The position numbers and the translations under genes are program-made. A model generated the notes under the pieces. It worked only from the letters and a program-made list of their open reading frames with translations, had not been told where the DNA came from and did no database searches. This document shows positions 16,975 through 26,659 of a stretch of DNA of 64,000 nucleotides, in pieces; positions within the stretch are counted from its first letter, which is position 1; each line of letters begins with the position of its first letter. The stretch covers positions 62,001 through 126,000 of the forward strand of contig JAJYDE010000002.1 of assembly GCA_021777755.1 (NCBI GenBank). The letters run 5' to 3'. The stretch comes from Deltaproteobacteria bacterium. Lineage in GTDB: Bacteria; Desulfobacterota; Syntrophobacteria; Syntrophobacterales; Syntrophobacteraceae.

Positions 16975-17263
16975 AATCACCGTCATTGCACATTTCAAGG
17001 CAAAGGAAGGATCGGAAAAAGAGCTAAGAGAGCTTCTTTTGAGTCTCATCGAGCTCAGCAGAGCCGATAAGGGCTGCATAACTTACGACCTGCACCAGGC
17101 GGTCGACGACCCTTCTCTTTTCATCTTTTTTGAAATCTGGGAAAACAAGGAGCTTTTGGGGGAGCATTCCGCCACCTCCCATATACGACAGTTCAGGTCC
17201 AAGGCCAAAAGCCTGCTTGCCGAGCCTCCCCGGGTGAACGTGCTGACAAAAATAAGCAGTTGA
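16964..17263 (+). CDS. Antibiotic biosynthesis monooxygenase (ABM/YgiN) fold protein
   Basis: 99 aa from the ATG at 16964, preceded by GAGG. The pattern ITVIAHFKAKEGSEKELRE, GCITYDLHQ and FFEIWENKELL with a late LTKI is that of the dimeric ferredoxin-like ABM family, which includes YgiN quinol monooxygenases and many proteins of unknown substrate. It overlaps the end of the glycosyltransferase gene and is followed by a good terminator. Enzymatic function here is not established. Confidence 0.8.
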   Translation: MQDKITVIAHFKAKEGSEKELRELLLSLIELSRADKGCITYDLHQAVDDPSLFIFFEIWENKELLGEHSATSHIRQFRSKAKSLLAEPPRVNVLTKISS

Positions 17264-17271
17264 TGGGCTTG

Positions 17272-17300
17272 CCCGTCGGCTTTTCCTGCCGACGGGTTTT
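17272..17300 (+). terminator. Rho-independent terminator
   Basis: CCCGTCGGC (17272-17280), a seven-base loop, then GCCGACGGG (17288-17296) and TTTT. It is a perfect nine-pair stem in the gap between the convergent ABM and helicase genes. The U-run serves the plus-strand operon. Confidence 0.85.
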
Positions 17301-17311
17301 AAACCCGGCTC

Positions 17312-19195
17312 TTAGTCCAGCCTGTTCAGATGGTCGTCTGAGAGTTCTTCAAGAAACGGGCTGATTCCGCTCGGCTTATTTTGTCGGGTCTGGGCGTAGG
17401 AAATGTGGAGATTGCGCCCCGCCCTGGTACAGGCCACGTAGAACAGACGACGTTCTTCCTCGATATTGTCGCCCTTTGCCTTTCCGGCGTCTTCTTCCAC
17501 GGAACGCCAGTGGGGCAGGATATTTTTTTCGCAGCCGACCAAAAAAACGGTATGGAATTCGAGTCCCTTGGCGGCATGGATGGTGGATAGCCTGACCCCG
17601 CGATCTTCGGCTTCTTCGTCGGACTCTTCTTCCGAGCGCAGGGAACAATCCTCCAGGAATTCCTCTATGGTTTGCTTGCCCTCGGCTATGCTCAAAAGTT
17701 CATCAATGTTTTCCAGACGCGACCCGAGGCTGCTTTCGCTGCCCTCACCCGCCCAGGACTCCAGGTAGCTCTCATACTGCGTGATCTCCATAACTTCTTT
17801 CAGAGCCTCCCCTGGCGGCATATTTTTGATGCGGTCCAGGATGAAAAGCACCATTCCTATCCCGCCCGCCACCTTTTGGAGGCCGGTTTTTTTCTGAATG
17901 GCAATCGGGCTTTTTTCCACCAGGGAACCGCCCGGCAAATCGACGTCCCTGATTTTCTGAATGGATTTTTTTCCAATGCCCCTTTTGGGAGCATTGAGGA
18001 TCCGTTCGTAAGCCACATCATCCTTGGGATTTACCGCACAGGCAAGATAGCTTGTAAGATCTTTTATCTCCCGCCTCTCGAAAAAGGAAACTCCTCCCAC
18101 CAGCTTGTAGGGAACCCCGACTTCGTTGAACGCCTTCTCCACGATCCGGCTGATAAAAGACGTTCTATACAGAACAGCCATTTGATCGAAGGCAAGACCG
18201 TCGAGGTGGTAGTTACGGCACCTTTCCGCCACCCACCTAGCTTCAAAATAGGAACTCTCGAAGCCCCTCAGCGCGGGAGGATTTCCAGGTCTTGTACTGA
18301 AACACTTCTTTTTGATTTCCTCGTTATTAAAGCTTATGATTTCGTTGCCCAAATCCACTATCGGAGCAGTTGAGCGAAAGTTGCGTTCGAGAAGGAAAAT
18401 TTTGGTCCCTTCATATTCGGAGGGAAACCGGGCGAAATAGCTCGGATCGGCCCCTCTGAAACCATAGATCGACTGTGAAAAGTCCCCTACTACCGTTATG
18501 TTCCCCTTGTTTACCAGGAGCTTTACGATTGCGTTTTGAATCGAATTGGAATCCTGGTGCTCATCGAGGAGAATGTATTGAAACAAGTTCTGATAATCCG
18601 TTCGAATCGAAGCGTTGTTCTCCAGCAGGTTGTGAGCGTGGACCAGGATGTCGTCAAAATCCATGGCGTTTGATTCCCTGAGCCTCCGGTTGTAGTGCTC
18701 GAATATGAAATCGAGCTTTCTGAACTCTTTAACCGAATGGATATAAGCATCGGGAGCGATGGAATTCTTGGCCTTGCCGATATGCGCCCTGACAGCCTTG
18801 GCATATTTTCCGTCAATATTGAAGTCGTTTTCCAGGATGTTTTTAATCAACCCGGCCTGATCGGAGCCATCGTAGATGGAGATCGGACTGGTAAAACCGA
18901 TGACCGACGCATGGGCCTTAAGTATCTGGAGCATCGATGAATGAAATGTTCTGACCCATGGGAAATCGGAGGCCTTGCGTCCCGTTGATTTGGTAAGTCT
19001 ATCCTTTAGCTCGTTTGCCGCTTTGTTGGTGAAGGTGATGCATAAGATCCGCCCCGGTTCGCAGCCCTTTTCCAGCAGATATTCGAATTTTGCAACTATG
19101 GTCGAAGTCTTGCCCGCCCCCGCGCCCGAGCAAATCAGCGCGGGGCCGTCCAGGTACTCGACCGCGGATGCCTGTTCCCGTGATAGCGACGCCAA
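17312..19195 (-). CDS. UvrD/Rep/PcrA-type ATP-dependent DNA helicase
   Basis: Superfamily 1A 3'-5' helicase, 627 aa, TTG start at 19195 with AGGAG eight bases upstream. Motifs in order: ICSGAGAGKT (Walker A, residues 21-30), LLDEHQDSNS (Walker B, DEHQ instead of the common DEFQ), GDFSQSIYGFRGA, LERNFRST, STIHAAKGLEFHTVFL and VACTRAGRNLH. It is about 100 residues shorter than PcrA/UvrD, mostly in the C-terminal tail. It probably acts in repair or replication restart; which SF1A member it replaces cannot be told. Confidence 0.88.
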   Translation of the reverse strand: MASLSREQASAVEYLDGPALICSGAGAGKTSTIVAKFEYLLEKGCEPGRILCITFTNKAANELKDRLTKSTGRKASDFPWVRTFHSSMLQILKAHASVIGFTSPISIYDGSDQAGLIKNILENDFNIDGKYAKAVRAHIGKAKNSIAPDAYIHSVKEFRKLDFIFEHYNRRLRESNAMDFDDILVHAHNLLENNASIRTDYQNLFQYILLDEHQDSNSIQNAIVKLLVNKGNITVVGDFSQSIYGFRGADPSYFARFPSEYEGTKIFLLERNFRSTAPIVDLGNEIISFNNEEIKKKCFSTRPGNPPALRGFESSYFEARWVAERCRNYHLDGLAFDQMAVLYRTSFISRIVEKAFNEVGVPYKLVGGVSFFERREIKDLTSYLACAVNPKDDVAYERILNAPKRGIGKKSIQKIRDVDLPGGSLVEKSPIAIQKKTGLQKVAGGIGMVLFILDRIKNMPPGEALKEVMEITQYESYLESWAGEGSESSLGSRLENIDELLSIAEGKQTIEEFLEDCSLRSEEESDEEAEDRGVRLSTIHAAKGLEFHTVFLVGCEKNILPHWRSVEEDAGKAKGDNIEEERRLFYVACTRAGRNLHISYAQTRQNKPSGISPFLEELSDDHLNRLD

Positions 19196-19462
19196 TGATA
19201 AATCTCCTGAAACAAAATCTTGAGGTAATTACCCAAACTCGACAGAGGAGATGTTTTATCCCGAATCGGAACAATTTACCAGTGCAACAAAGCTTGCCGA
19301 TCGGGCCACAACACTGCATAATGAGACCATGACTCCCGCCAGGGAGCCTGGCATTTGGAAAAGGGAACGGGGAACGAGCAGAGATACGCCCGAACCTTTT
19401 CAAAGATGGGGCGTTCAAAATAAATTGCGACTTCGGCAATCAAATTTAAGGAGGAGAAGTTT

Positions 19463-20296
19463 ATGGACACCGGAGAACTCACGACAAGACGCCGTTTTTT
19501 GCGCTTGACCGGCGGCGTGGCCGCGGGGATCGTTCTGCCTGCCATTCCATCGGCGGTCCTGGCAGCTCAACAGCAAGGGGAAGAGGCAAACCCCGTGGAG
19601 GACCTGATGAGGGAACACGGCGTCCTTCGCCGCATGCTGCTCATATACGATGAGGCGGCAACCCGCATTAGAGATCACAAAGAACTTCCCCCTGGAATCA
19701 TCGCGGATTCAGCCAATATAGTGCTCCGTTATGTCCATGACTACCACGAAAAGCTCGAAGAAGAGGATATATTCCCGACCTTTACAAAAGCCGGAAAGCT
19801 GAGCGATCTGGTCGGTGTCTTGACCGCCCAGCATGTGGCCGGACGGCGTCTTACCGACTCGATACTGCAGATGACAAGAATCACGACGGTCAAGCCCGCC
19901 GAGGCAAAGACAGAGGAAAAGAAAGAGAAGGCGCCTGCCGCCGTTGAGCAGATATACGGGGGAACTCCCCTTATCACTCGTCTCCTTGGCAAAGAGACCA
20001 AGGAGATGAAAATGACCGACATCGGCATCCCTCATAGTAAGCAGGCCCTTTTTGTCGCCATCGAGCAGTTCGCTCGCCTCTATCGGCCCCACGCGGCAAG
20101 GGAGGATACGGTGCTCTTCACCGCTTTTCACTCCCTGGTATCGCCCCTGGAGTTCACCCGGCTGGGCGAAAGACTCCAGAACAGGGGAAGGCAGATCCTG
20201 GGGGAAAACGGGTTTGAAAAAACCTTGGAATCGGTGGTTGAAATCGAGAAAAAACTTGGCATTTATGACCTATCGCAATTTACAACGCAGGCTTGA
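19463..20296 (+). CDS. Tat-exported hemerythrin HHE-domain protein
   Basis: 277 aa. TTRRRFLRLTGGVAAG is a twin-arginine signal, with cleavage near VLAAQ. The mature protein has a hemerythrin-type four-helix bundle with spaced His/Glu ligands (MREHGVLRRM, HDYHEKLEEEDIF, LTAQHVAGRR, RPHAAREDTVLF), expected to hold a diiron site. A charged linker (AKTEEKKEKAPA) follows the third helix. Export folded by Tat fits a metalloprotein. In an anaerobe it could sense or scavenge oxygen or nitric oxide. AAGGAGGAG precedes the ATG at 19463. Confidence 0.85.
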   Translation: MDTGELTTRRRFLRLTGGVAAGIVLPAIPSAVLAAQQQGEEANPVEDLMREHGVLRRMLLIYDEAATRIRDHKELPPGIIADSANIVLRYVHDYHEKLEEEDIFPTFTKAGKLSDLVGVLTAQHVAGRRLTDSILQMTRITTVKPAEAKTEEKKEKAPAAVEQIYGGTPLITRLLGKETKEMKMTDIGIPHSKQALFVAIEQFARLYRPHAAREDTVLFTAFHSLVSPLEFTRLGERLQNRGRQILGENGFEKTLESVVEIEKKLGIYDLSQFTTQA

Positions 20297-20333
20297 TTAG
20301 TCCAGGCCAGCAACTCGCATCAATCCCTGCCGA

Positions 20334-20357
20334 CCCCGGAAGGAATCCTTCCCGGGG
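20334..20357 (+). terminator. GC-rich hairpin after the hemerythrin gene
   Basis: CCCCGGAAGGA pairs imperfectly with TCCTTCCCGGGG about 38 bases after the stop. No T-run follows, so its role as a terminator is uncertain. Confidence 0.4.
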
Positions 20358-20496
20358 CGGCGGTATTGCCTTCTCCCCCCGGTTTTCAGCTATTCATTTT
20401 AATCTTGCCCAATCTTATATTGAACACTGTAGCGAATGAAATCGATCTATTTTTGAATTCGCGGTTACCTTCAAAACAGACAAGGGAGAGGCGACG

Positions 20497-20754
20497 ATGA
20501 CTTACAGACTGGCCCGTTTTCCGGTTTTATTGGCAGTGCTCTTGGCGGCCTGCCCGATGTATTTCCCGGGAGAGTCCCTGTTTGGCCCTGCGGGCCCCGT
20601 CACCTATTACGGGATGGAGCCTATGGCGGCGAGCCCTCAATACACGCCGGGCCAACCTCAAATAGTGGATCAATCGACGGTCGAAACCCAGCTGAACGGC
20701 TTGAGACAAGGACTACCGGGCGGTGCGGGCTTTCAGTGGATATGGCGTTTTTAG
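20497..20754 (+). CDS. Small putative lipoprotein
   Basis: 85 aa. The N-terminus is a type II signal: FPVLLAVLLAAC with the lipobox LLAAC, so Cys would be lipidated. The mature part is short, Pro/Gly/Gln-rich and low in complexity, with no recognised family. AAGGGAGAGG lies upstream of the ATG. It stands alone between the hemerythrin gene and the convergent hydratase gene. Confidence 0.6.
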   Translation: MTYRLARFPVLLAVLLAACPMYFPGESLFGPAGPVTYYGMEPMAASPQYTPGQPQIVDQSTVETQLNGLRQGLPGGAGFQWIWRF

Positions 20755-20810
20755 TGTTGACCGACCACTGATGAGTTCGAAGAGTTTTCAGGTTTCAAAA
20801 CGGCGCAACG

Positions 20811-21590
20811 TCAGGAAAACCTGACTCCAACTGTTCCAAGCTCGGCGAAGGTCACCAGGAAGTTATCTCCGGCCTCGGCATCCACGGCGGCTGTAAGAGC
20901 GCCCGAGAGAATTACCTCGCCTTCTTCCAAAGCGATTCCAAACTCCCCCAGCTTGTTTGCAAGCCAGGCCACCGAGGCGGCGGGATGCCCAAAAACGGCG
21001 GCGCCGGCGCCGGTGCCGACCACTTCTCCGTTTTTCTCCATGACCATTCCCACAAGCCTTAGATCGACCTTGGCGGGGTCAACCAGTCGCGAACCCAGCA
21101 CGAAACGGGCGCCCGAGGCATTGTCGGCGATGGTGTCGGGCAGCTTAATCTTCCAGTCCCTGATTCGGCTGTCCGCGATTTCAATGGAGGCCATGACGCC
21201 CGCAGTGGCTCTGAGTACGTCGGCGATGGTTACTCCGGGACCTTTCAGACTGCGGCTGAGTACGAAGGCCACTTCGCCCTCGACTTTGGGAAGCAACAAC
21301 CGGCTGCGGGCAACAGGCTCCCCCTCTCGCACCAGCATGCGGTCGAAAAGGTGGCCATAATCGGGCTCATTCACGCCGATAAGCTTCTGCATGGCTATGG
21401 AAGTCAAGCCGATCTTTTTTCCCACAACCCGCAGCGAATCTTTTCGCCTGCGGATATCCACCCCTTCCAGTTGAACCGCGTAAGCCTTTTCGATTGTCAA
21501 ATCAGGCCAGGTTACCGTTAGCGGTTCAACGGGAGTTGCGCCCTTTTCAGCTTCATAGAGCAGTTCGGCTATAACCTTGCCGTTATCCAT
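20811..21590 (-). CDS. 2-oxopent-4-enoate hydratase family protein (FAH superfamily)
   Basis: 259 aa from the ATG at 21590 (GAGAGG five bases upstream). The pattern VGKKIGLTSIAMQ, NEPDYGHLFDRM, PKVEGEVAFVLSRSLKG, ASIEIADSRI and AAVFGHPAASVAWLANKLG is typical of MhpD/2-hydroxypenta-2,4-dienoate hydratases and 4-oxalocrotonate decarboxylases, which use Mg2+ to process meta-cleavage products. No aldolase or dehydrogenase partner is adjacent, so the pathway is unknown. The last codons form a hairpin GTCAGG-AAAA-CCTGAC (20810-20825). Confidence 0.82.
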   Translation of the reverse strand: MDNGKVIAELLYEAEKGATPVEPLTVTWPDLTIEKAYAVQLEGVDIRRRKDSLRVVGKKIGLTSIAMQKLIGVNEPDYGHLFDRMLVREGEPVARSRLLLPKVEGEVAFVLSRSLKGPGVTIADVLRATAGVMASIEIADSRIRDWKIKLPDTIADNASGARFVLGSRLVDPAKVDLRLVGMVMEKNGEVVGTGAGAAVFGHPAASVAWLANKLGEFGIALEEGEVILSGALTAAVDAEAGDNFLVTFAELGTVGVRFS

Positions 21591-21649
21591 GAACACCTCT
21601 CTTGGAGAGTGCGAAGTAAAATCTTCCGGCTTTTTTCCGCTCCCGCGCG

Positions 21650-23689
21650 CTAAGCTCTCAATTTCATAAAATACTGTCCCAGGGCCATAAGAGGAAAGCA
21701 GTTTCGATAATTGTGATAGCGGATGAAAAAATGGCCCGGGAAACCGGTCCCGGTAAAATAGGTCTCATCCCAGGTCCCGTCGGGTTTTTGGTGGCGCAGC
21801 AGGTATTGGATGCCCTTGCTGACCTCGGGAGATTTTTGTTCCCCCCCGGCCAGAAGGCCCATTATGGCCCAGGCGGTCTGAGAAGCGGTGCTGGGACCTT
21901 GGCCGGCCAATTCGGGCCGCTTATAAGACTCGCAGGTCTCCCCCCAGCCTCCGTCCGAGTTTTGATGGTCTTTGAGCCAGTGCACGGCAGCTCTTACAAC
22001 TGGCGACCTGGGGTCTTCACCTATCGAGATCAATCCCCGCAAAACCGACCAGGTGCCGTAGATATAGTTTACACCCCAGCGCCCCCACCAACTGCCGTCC
22101 TTTTCCTGGATACGCTTAAGAAAAGCCACCCCACGCCTGGCCTCGCGGTCACCGGGCTCATAACCCCAACAGCCCATGACCTCCATTACCCTTCCTGTTA
22201 CGTCGGCTGTCGGAGGATCGACCATCGCCTCTGTGTCCGCAAAGGGGATGCGGTTGAGGATGTCCATGTCGTTGTCCCGGTCAAAGGCGGCCCAGCCGCC
22301 GTTGGAACTCTGCATCGAGAGGATCCATTCCATCCCCCTGGATTTGCAGAATTCGAGTCCCCGCACTTTTCGGGAGTCGAAGCGATTCAAAACGTTCAAA
22401 ACCACTGCGGAATCGTCAACGTCGGGGTAACGGGTGTTGCAAAATTCGAAGGCCCAGCCCCCCGGAGGGCCGGGACTTTTGAACTGCCAGTCGCCTCCGG
22501 TCAAAATCTGCTGTTCGACGAGCCAGCTGGCCGCTTTTTCCATTGCCGGCAACTCAGGAGCGACCCCTGCATCAGTCAGCGCCATAAGCGTCAATGCGGT
22601 ATCCCAGACCGGGGATATGCAGGACTGCATTCGGCGCCCTTCCACATCCTCCATGCAAAAATCCTCGATCGCCTTGAGACCTTTGCGCATGACCGGATGT
22701 GAAAGCGGGAAACCCAGATAGTGAAGGGCCAGAATCGAGTAGACCATTTGAGGCTGGATACCGCCCCAATCTCCAGTTTTTTCCTGGTGATCGATGATCC
22801 AGTTTTTAGCGGCTTCAATGGCCCTTTGCCTGAGCTTTCGTATGGGCCTTTTCTCCAGCCTTTTGGCAATACGGTCAAAGACGAAAAAGAGCTTGTTTAT
22901 CCGGCTGTCGAGCCTCTTGCCATGGTCCGCGCTGCGAAGCTCGGGGATGGATAGGGATTCGGGAAGCGAAGATTTGGGCCTGATGCAGAGCACTATGGAA
23001 AGGGGCACAACGGTACCCCTGGCCCAACTGGAGAACTCATAGATATTGAAATAAAAATCGGGCGTAAGAAGCACCAGTTCGACAGGCATCGATGGAATCT
23101 TTTTCCATTCGTACTGATCAAACTGCGCGAGCCAGATCTTGGTGAAAACCCGCGAAGCTTGAATGCCCCCCCGTTCGAGGATGAAATTTCTTGCTTTGGA
23201 AAGAGGTTCGGATTCCGGGAGTTCCCCCAGGAGTTTGAGGGCGAAATAGGCTTCGATGGTTGTGCTGAGTTCCCCTCCGTCACCGTAATAGAGCCCCCAG
23301 GCCCCGTTTTCATCCTGCCTTTCCAGCAGATACTTGATTATTGCCTTCTTTTTTTCCTCGATCGAAATGCCCAGCAGGTGGGCGAGCATGACATATTCGG
23401 CAGTTATGGTGACGTTGGATTCGAGTTCCGACCACCAATAACCTTCGGGGAACTGGGTCTTGAAAAAATAGTCCCTCGATTTGCGAATCGCTTCTTCTAT
23501 CTGAGGCACCCAGGAACTTCGGATGATGGCCGGGGGCCGGGATCGATGCCCACCCCGATCTTCAAGTGGCCTATGCAGCGAGAAAAGGTCCCCCCAGTCT
23601 TCGCCGGCCTCATCGCCCGTCCCTATCCCTCGCGCCTCTTCCTCCTCGGCTTCCTGAGCCACAGCGCCGACATTTTCAAAAAGATTCAT
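21650..23689 (-). CDS. shc: Squalene-hopene cyclase
   Basis: Cyclises squalene to hopene for hopanoid membrane lipids. About 679 aa from the ATG at 23689; an alternative TTG at 23794 would add 35 unlike residues. Both starts lack a strong ribosome binding site. QW repeats recur (QDENGAWGLYYGDGGEL, QEKDGSWWGRWGVNYIYGTW, NSDGGWGETC, QKPDGTWDE). The protonating acid motif is DVDDSA near residue 423. Length is normal. The N-terminal ~50 residues before WVPQIEEAI are acidic and not conserved. No hpn or squalene synthase genes are adjacent. Confidence 0.93.
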   Translation of the reverse strand: MNLFENVGAVAQEAEEEEARGIGTGDEAGEDWGDLFSLHRPLEDRGGHRSRPPAIIRSSWVPQIEEAIRKSRDYFFKTQFPEGYWWSELESNVTITAEYVMLAHLLGISIEEKKKAIIKYLLERQDENGAWGLYYGDGGELSTTIEAYFALKLLGELPESEPLSKARNFILERGGIQASRVFTKIWLAQFDQYEWKKIPSMPVELVLLTPDFYFNIYEFSSWARGTVVPLSIVLCIRPKSSLPESLSIPELRSADHGKRLDSRINKLFFVFDRIAKRLEKRPIRKLRQRAIEAAKNWIIDHQEKTGDWGGIQPQMVYSILALHYLGFPLSHPVMRKGLKAIEDFCMEDVEGRRMQSCISPVWDTALTLMALTDAGVAPELPAMEKAASWLVEQQILTGGDWQFKSPGPPGGWAFEFCNTRYPDVDDSAVVLNVLNRFDSRKVRGLEFCKSRGMEWILSMQSSNGGWAAFDRDNDMDILNRIPFADTEAMVDPPTADVTGRVMEVMGCWGYEPGDREARRGVAFLKRIQEKDGSWWGRWGVNYIYGTWSVLRGLISIGEDPRSPVVRAAVHWLKDHQNSDGGWGETCESYKRPELAGQGPSTASQTAWAIMGLLAGGEQKSPEVSKGIQYLLRHQKPDGTWDETYFTGTGFPGHFFIRYHNYRNCFPLMALGQYFMKLRA

Positions 23690-24111
23690 ACCGTTTTTTA
23701 GCCCCTTTTTGTCGCAATCGGACGCCCCCTGCCGGATCGCGATACGAAATTTGTTGACTACAAAGCCTATAAGGCGAAAAGAGCCAATTTGCAAGCGGTA
23801 AAAAAGTTGGAGGAAAACCTGTTATCAAATGAAAAACTAAGAGCCGGCCGTGGAAAGGCGGAATAATGAACGGAGAAAGATCGGCCCTATATTCTCAGTC
23901 AACTTCACTCCTACGAATAGCCCTGTAACGAGCAGCTTGCTCCTTATACATGGAATACAGTATTATTCGTCAAAATGCCTGTGCATGTTCGAGCCGCCTG
24001 ATCTTTGAACCGAGGTCCCGCCAGCGGTGTTTTGAGCGTTGAGCATACGTTCGACTGCCGGGCGAGCAACCGCCGTCAGGATTTTCCAGAAAAAGGAGCA
24101 GAGAGGACGCG
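23690..24111. other. 422-bp divergent intergenic region
   Basis: Lies between the divergent cyclase and permease genes and must contain the start signals for both. It is AT-richer around 23830-23960. No ORF with a start signal, repeat or convincing promoter hexamers was found. Confidence 0.5.
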
Positions 24112-25698
24112 ATGGAATCGGGAGCACTTTTCAGAAAGAAAAGCATCAACGATCTAATGAACGAGGCGCGGGCCGACGTTGGATTCAAAAGGACGCTTGG
24201 TCCGGTAAATCTCGTGTCCATAGGTGTCGGAGGCATCATCGGCGCCGGGATATTCGTGCTCACCGGGCAGGCGGCGGCCAATTATGCGGGACCGGGCATC
24301 GTCATATCCTTCATCCTGGCTGGCATAGCATGCGCTTTTGCAGGTTTTTGTTACGCCGAGTTCGCCTCCATGATTCCCATCGCGGGCAGCGCTTACACTT
24401 ATTCCTACGCAACGATAGGCGAGCTGGCGGCCTGGTTTATTGGATGGGATTTGATACTGGAATATGGAGTTTGCGCGGGAACCGTGGCCGTGGGATGGTC
24501 AGGGTATGCTGTCAGTTTCCTGCGCAACCTGGGGATCAATGTTCCGCCGCAGTTCATGGCCTCCCCCGGTACCCGCCTGGTATATCTGACCAACTCCGTT
24601 TTGCGGCAATTGCACCTCGCCGTACCGCAAGGATGGTACGCGGTTTCAAATTACGCCAAGGAACTGGGGGCCGCCGGGATCCCTTTGGACAGCCTTCATC
24701 AGGCGAGGGCTCTGTTCAATTTGCCGGCCGCCCTGATCGTGCTTGCCATCACCGCATTACTCATCAGAGGAATCAGGGAATCGGCAATCTTCAATGCAAT
24801 CATCGTGGTTATTAAAGTTTCCATCCTGACTCTGGTGATCGCCATTGGCTTCGCCTATGTCAAATCAGCAAACTGGTTTCCCATCATCCCGCCAAACACC
24901 GGCCAGTTCGGCCACTTCGGCTGGTCCGGAGTGGCCCGCGCGGCAGGGGTGATTTTCTTCGCCTATATTGGATTCGATGCGGTTTCCACGGCAGCCCAGG
25001 AAACGATCAATCCGAAAAGAGACATGCCGATCGGCATTCTTGGCTCCCTGGTCATCTGCACCGTAATCTATATTCTGGTCGCCCTGGTTATCACCGGGGT
25101 CGCTCCCTACACCAGGCTGAATGTTCCCGATCCGATCGCGGTAGCCATCGATATCATGGGGATCAGATGGCTGGCGATTGTCGTCAAGCTGGGGGCCATC
25201 GCCGGGCTCACCTCCGTAATCCTGGTGTTCCTGCTGGGACAACCGCGCATTTTTTTCACCATGTCGCGAGATGGCCTGCTGCCTCCGGTCTTCTCCAAAG
25301 TTCACCCCAAGTATGGCACGCCCTTCATGACCACTTTGGCCACCGGCATCGCGGTTGCCATTCTTGCCTCCCTCGTGCCTCTGTCGGTCCTTGGCGAACT
25401 GGTTTCAATCGGAACGCTCGCCGCATTCATCCTGGTATGCGCCTCGGTCTTGGTGCTCCACTACAAGATGCCCGAAATACCACGATCTTTCAGGACTCCC
25501 GGCGTGCCGTTTGTTCCCGCGCTGGGAATACTGTTCTGCCTCTGCCTCGCGCTCGGCCTTTCGCTCGCAACTTGGGTCCGCCTTGTGGTATGGCTGGCAA
25601 TCGGGATGATCATTTATTTTACCTACGGTGTAAAACACAGTGTCTTAAACAGGAACGAAGCCTCCTTGGAAACTGAAATCGACATGTTGCGGAAATAG
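24112..25698 (+). CDS. APC-family amino acid permease
   Basis: 528 aa, about 12-14 membrane segments. The opening GVGGIIGAGIFVLTGQAAANYAGP is the substrate-binding first helix of amino acid-polyamine-organocation transporters; GFDAVSTAAQETINPKRDMP is the conserved loop near helix 8. It resembles the cationic amino acid transporter (YfnA/CAT) branch, with an extra ~60-residue segment around 140-200. GAGAGGACGC precedes the ATG at 24112. The substrate is not determinable from sequence alone. Confidence 0.88.
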   Translation: MESGALFRKKSINDLMNEARADVGFKRTLGPVNLVSIGVGGIIGAGIFVLTGQAAANYAGPGIVISFILAGIACAFAGFCYAEFASMIPIAGSAYTYSYATIGELAAWFIGWDLILEYGVCAGTVAVGWSGYAVSFLRNLGINVPPQFMASPGTRLVYLTNSVLRQLHLAVPQGWYAVSNYAKELGAAGIPLDSLHQARALFNLPAALIVLAITALLIRGIRESAIFNAIIVVIKVSILTLVIAIGFAYVKSANWFPIIPPNTGQFGHFGWSGVARAAGVIFFAYIGFDAVSTAAQETINPKRDMPIGILGSLVICTVIYILVALVITGVAPYTRLNVPDPIAVAIDIMGIRWLAIVVKLGAIAGLTSVILVFLLGQPRIFFTMSRDGLLPPVFSKVHPKYGTPFMTTLATGIAVAILASLVPLSVLGELVSIGTLAAFILVCASVLVLHYKMPEIPRSFRTPGVPFVPALGILFCLCLALGLSLATWVRLVVWLAIGMIIYFTYGVKHSVLNRNEASLETEIDMLRK

Positions 25699-25729
25699 TG
25701 GCAAGAAGATTATTGAGGCTTGCCCCTTT

Positions 25730-26644
25730 TTAAATCTTCGGCCACAGCCAGGCTGCGCCACGAACACCGCTGGAATCGCCGTGCCGGTTGCGCACTACCG
25801 GCGTATCGACCTCCTGGCCGAATACATAAAGGGGTAAAAGCGGAGGGACCAACTCGTAGAGTTCATCCACATTGCTCATGCCTCCGCCGAGAACGATTAT
25901 GTCCGGGTCGAGGATGTTAATTGCCTGTGCGAGCGACCTCGCCAGACGGTCCGCATACCTTTTCAAAGAGGCTCTTGCCGCGTCATTTCCGCTACGCGCC
26001 ATGGCGATAATCCTTGCCGCACCCCGATTGGGTGAGGAAAAGCCTTCAGGCGCCATGCGGGCAAAATCCTCGACAAAACCAGTTCCCGAGATCCATTTTT
26101 CGATGCAGGAAGATTTGCCGCACCAGCATTCAGGTCCAGGGTATTCCCCGGCCCTCATCCAGGGAAGGGGATTGTGCCCCCACTCACCGGCAACCAGATT
26201 GCCTCCCGACCAGGGCCTTGCATCGATGGCAATACCAGCCCCGCAACCAGTGCCAACGATGACGGCGAATACAATGCGGTGGCCTGCTCCCGCCCCATCG
26301 ACCGCTTCTGAGAGCGCCAGACAGTTTGCGTCGTTCATGCAACGCACCTCGCGGCCGAGTATCCTGCCCAAGTCCCGGTCCAGCGGGTGCCCGTTGAGGA
26401 CCTTCGTATTGGCGTTCTTTACACAACCCGTTCGAGATGATATCGCGCCTGGAATGCCGATACCCACCGTCCCTACTCGCGCCAAAACCGATTCGGCTTC
26501 CACCACCAGTGCGGCTATTTGACCAACAATGGCTTCATAGCTCCTGGAATCGGTGTCAACTCGTTTGCGGTAATTTTCCAGACCGCAATCGTCGAGAGCT
26601 ATGATTTCAGTTTTGGTCCCCCCCAGATCGATCCCGAGTCGCAT
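25730..26644 (-). CDS. ROK-family sugar kinase
   Basis: 304 aa. LGIDLGGTKTEIIAL is the ATP-binding opening, VGIGIPGAI and NDANCLALSEA the sugar site, VGTGCGAGI the second phosphate loop, and CWCGKSSCIEKWISGTG the ROK zinc motif with the G-S/T-G tail. It resembles fructokinase/N-acetylmannosamine kinase types such as Mak. It follows the gcvT-SHMT fusion by 15 bases, so it is probably the last gene of the glycine operon, though no metabolic link is obvious. Confidence 0.85.
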   Translation of the reverse strand: MRLGIDLGGTKTEIIALDDCGLENYRKRVDTDSRSYEAIVGQIAALVVEAESVLARVGTVGIGIPGAISSRTGCVKNANTKVLNGHPLDRDLGRILGREVRCMNDANCLALSEAVDGAGAGHRIVFAVIVGTGCGAGIAIDARPWSGGNLVAGEWGHNPLPWMRAGEYPGPECWCGKSSCIEKWISGTGFVEDFARMAPEGFSSPNRGAARIIAMARSGNDAARASLKRYADRLARSLAQAINILDPDIIVLGGGMSNVDELYELVPPLLPLYVFGQEVDTPVVRNRHGDSSGVRGAAWLWPKI

Positions 26645-26659
26645 GAATTAAATCCACCA

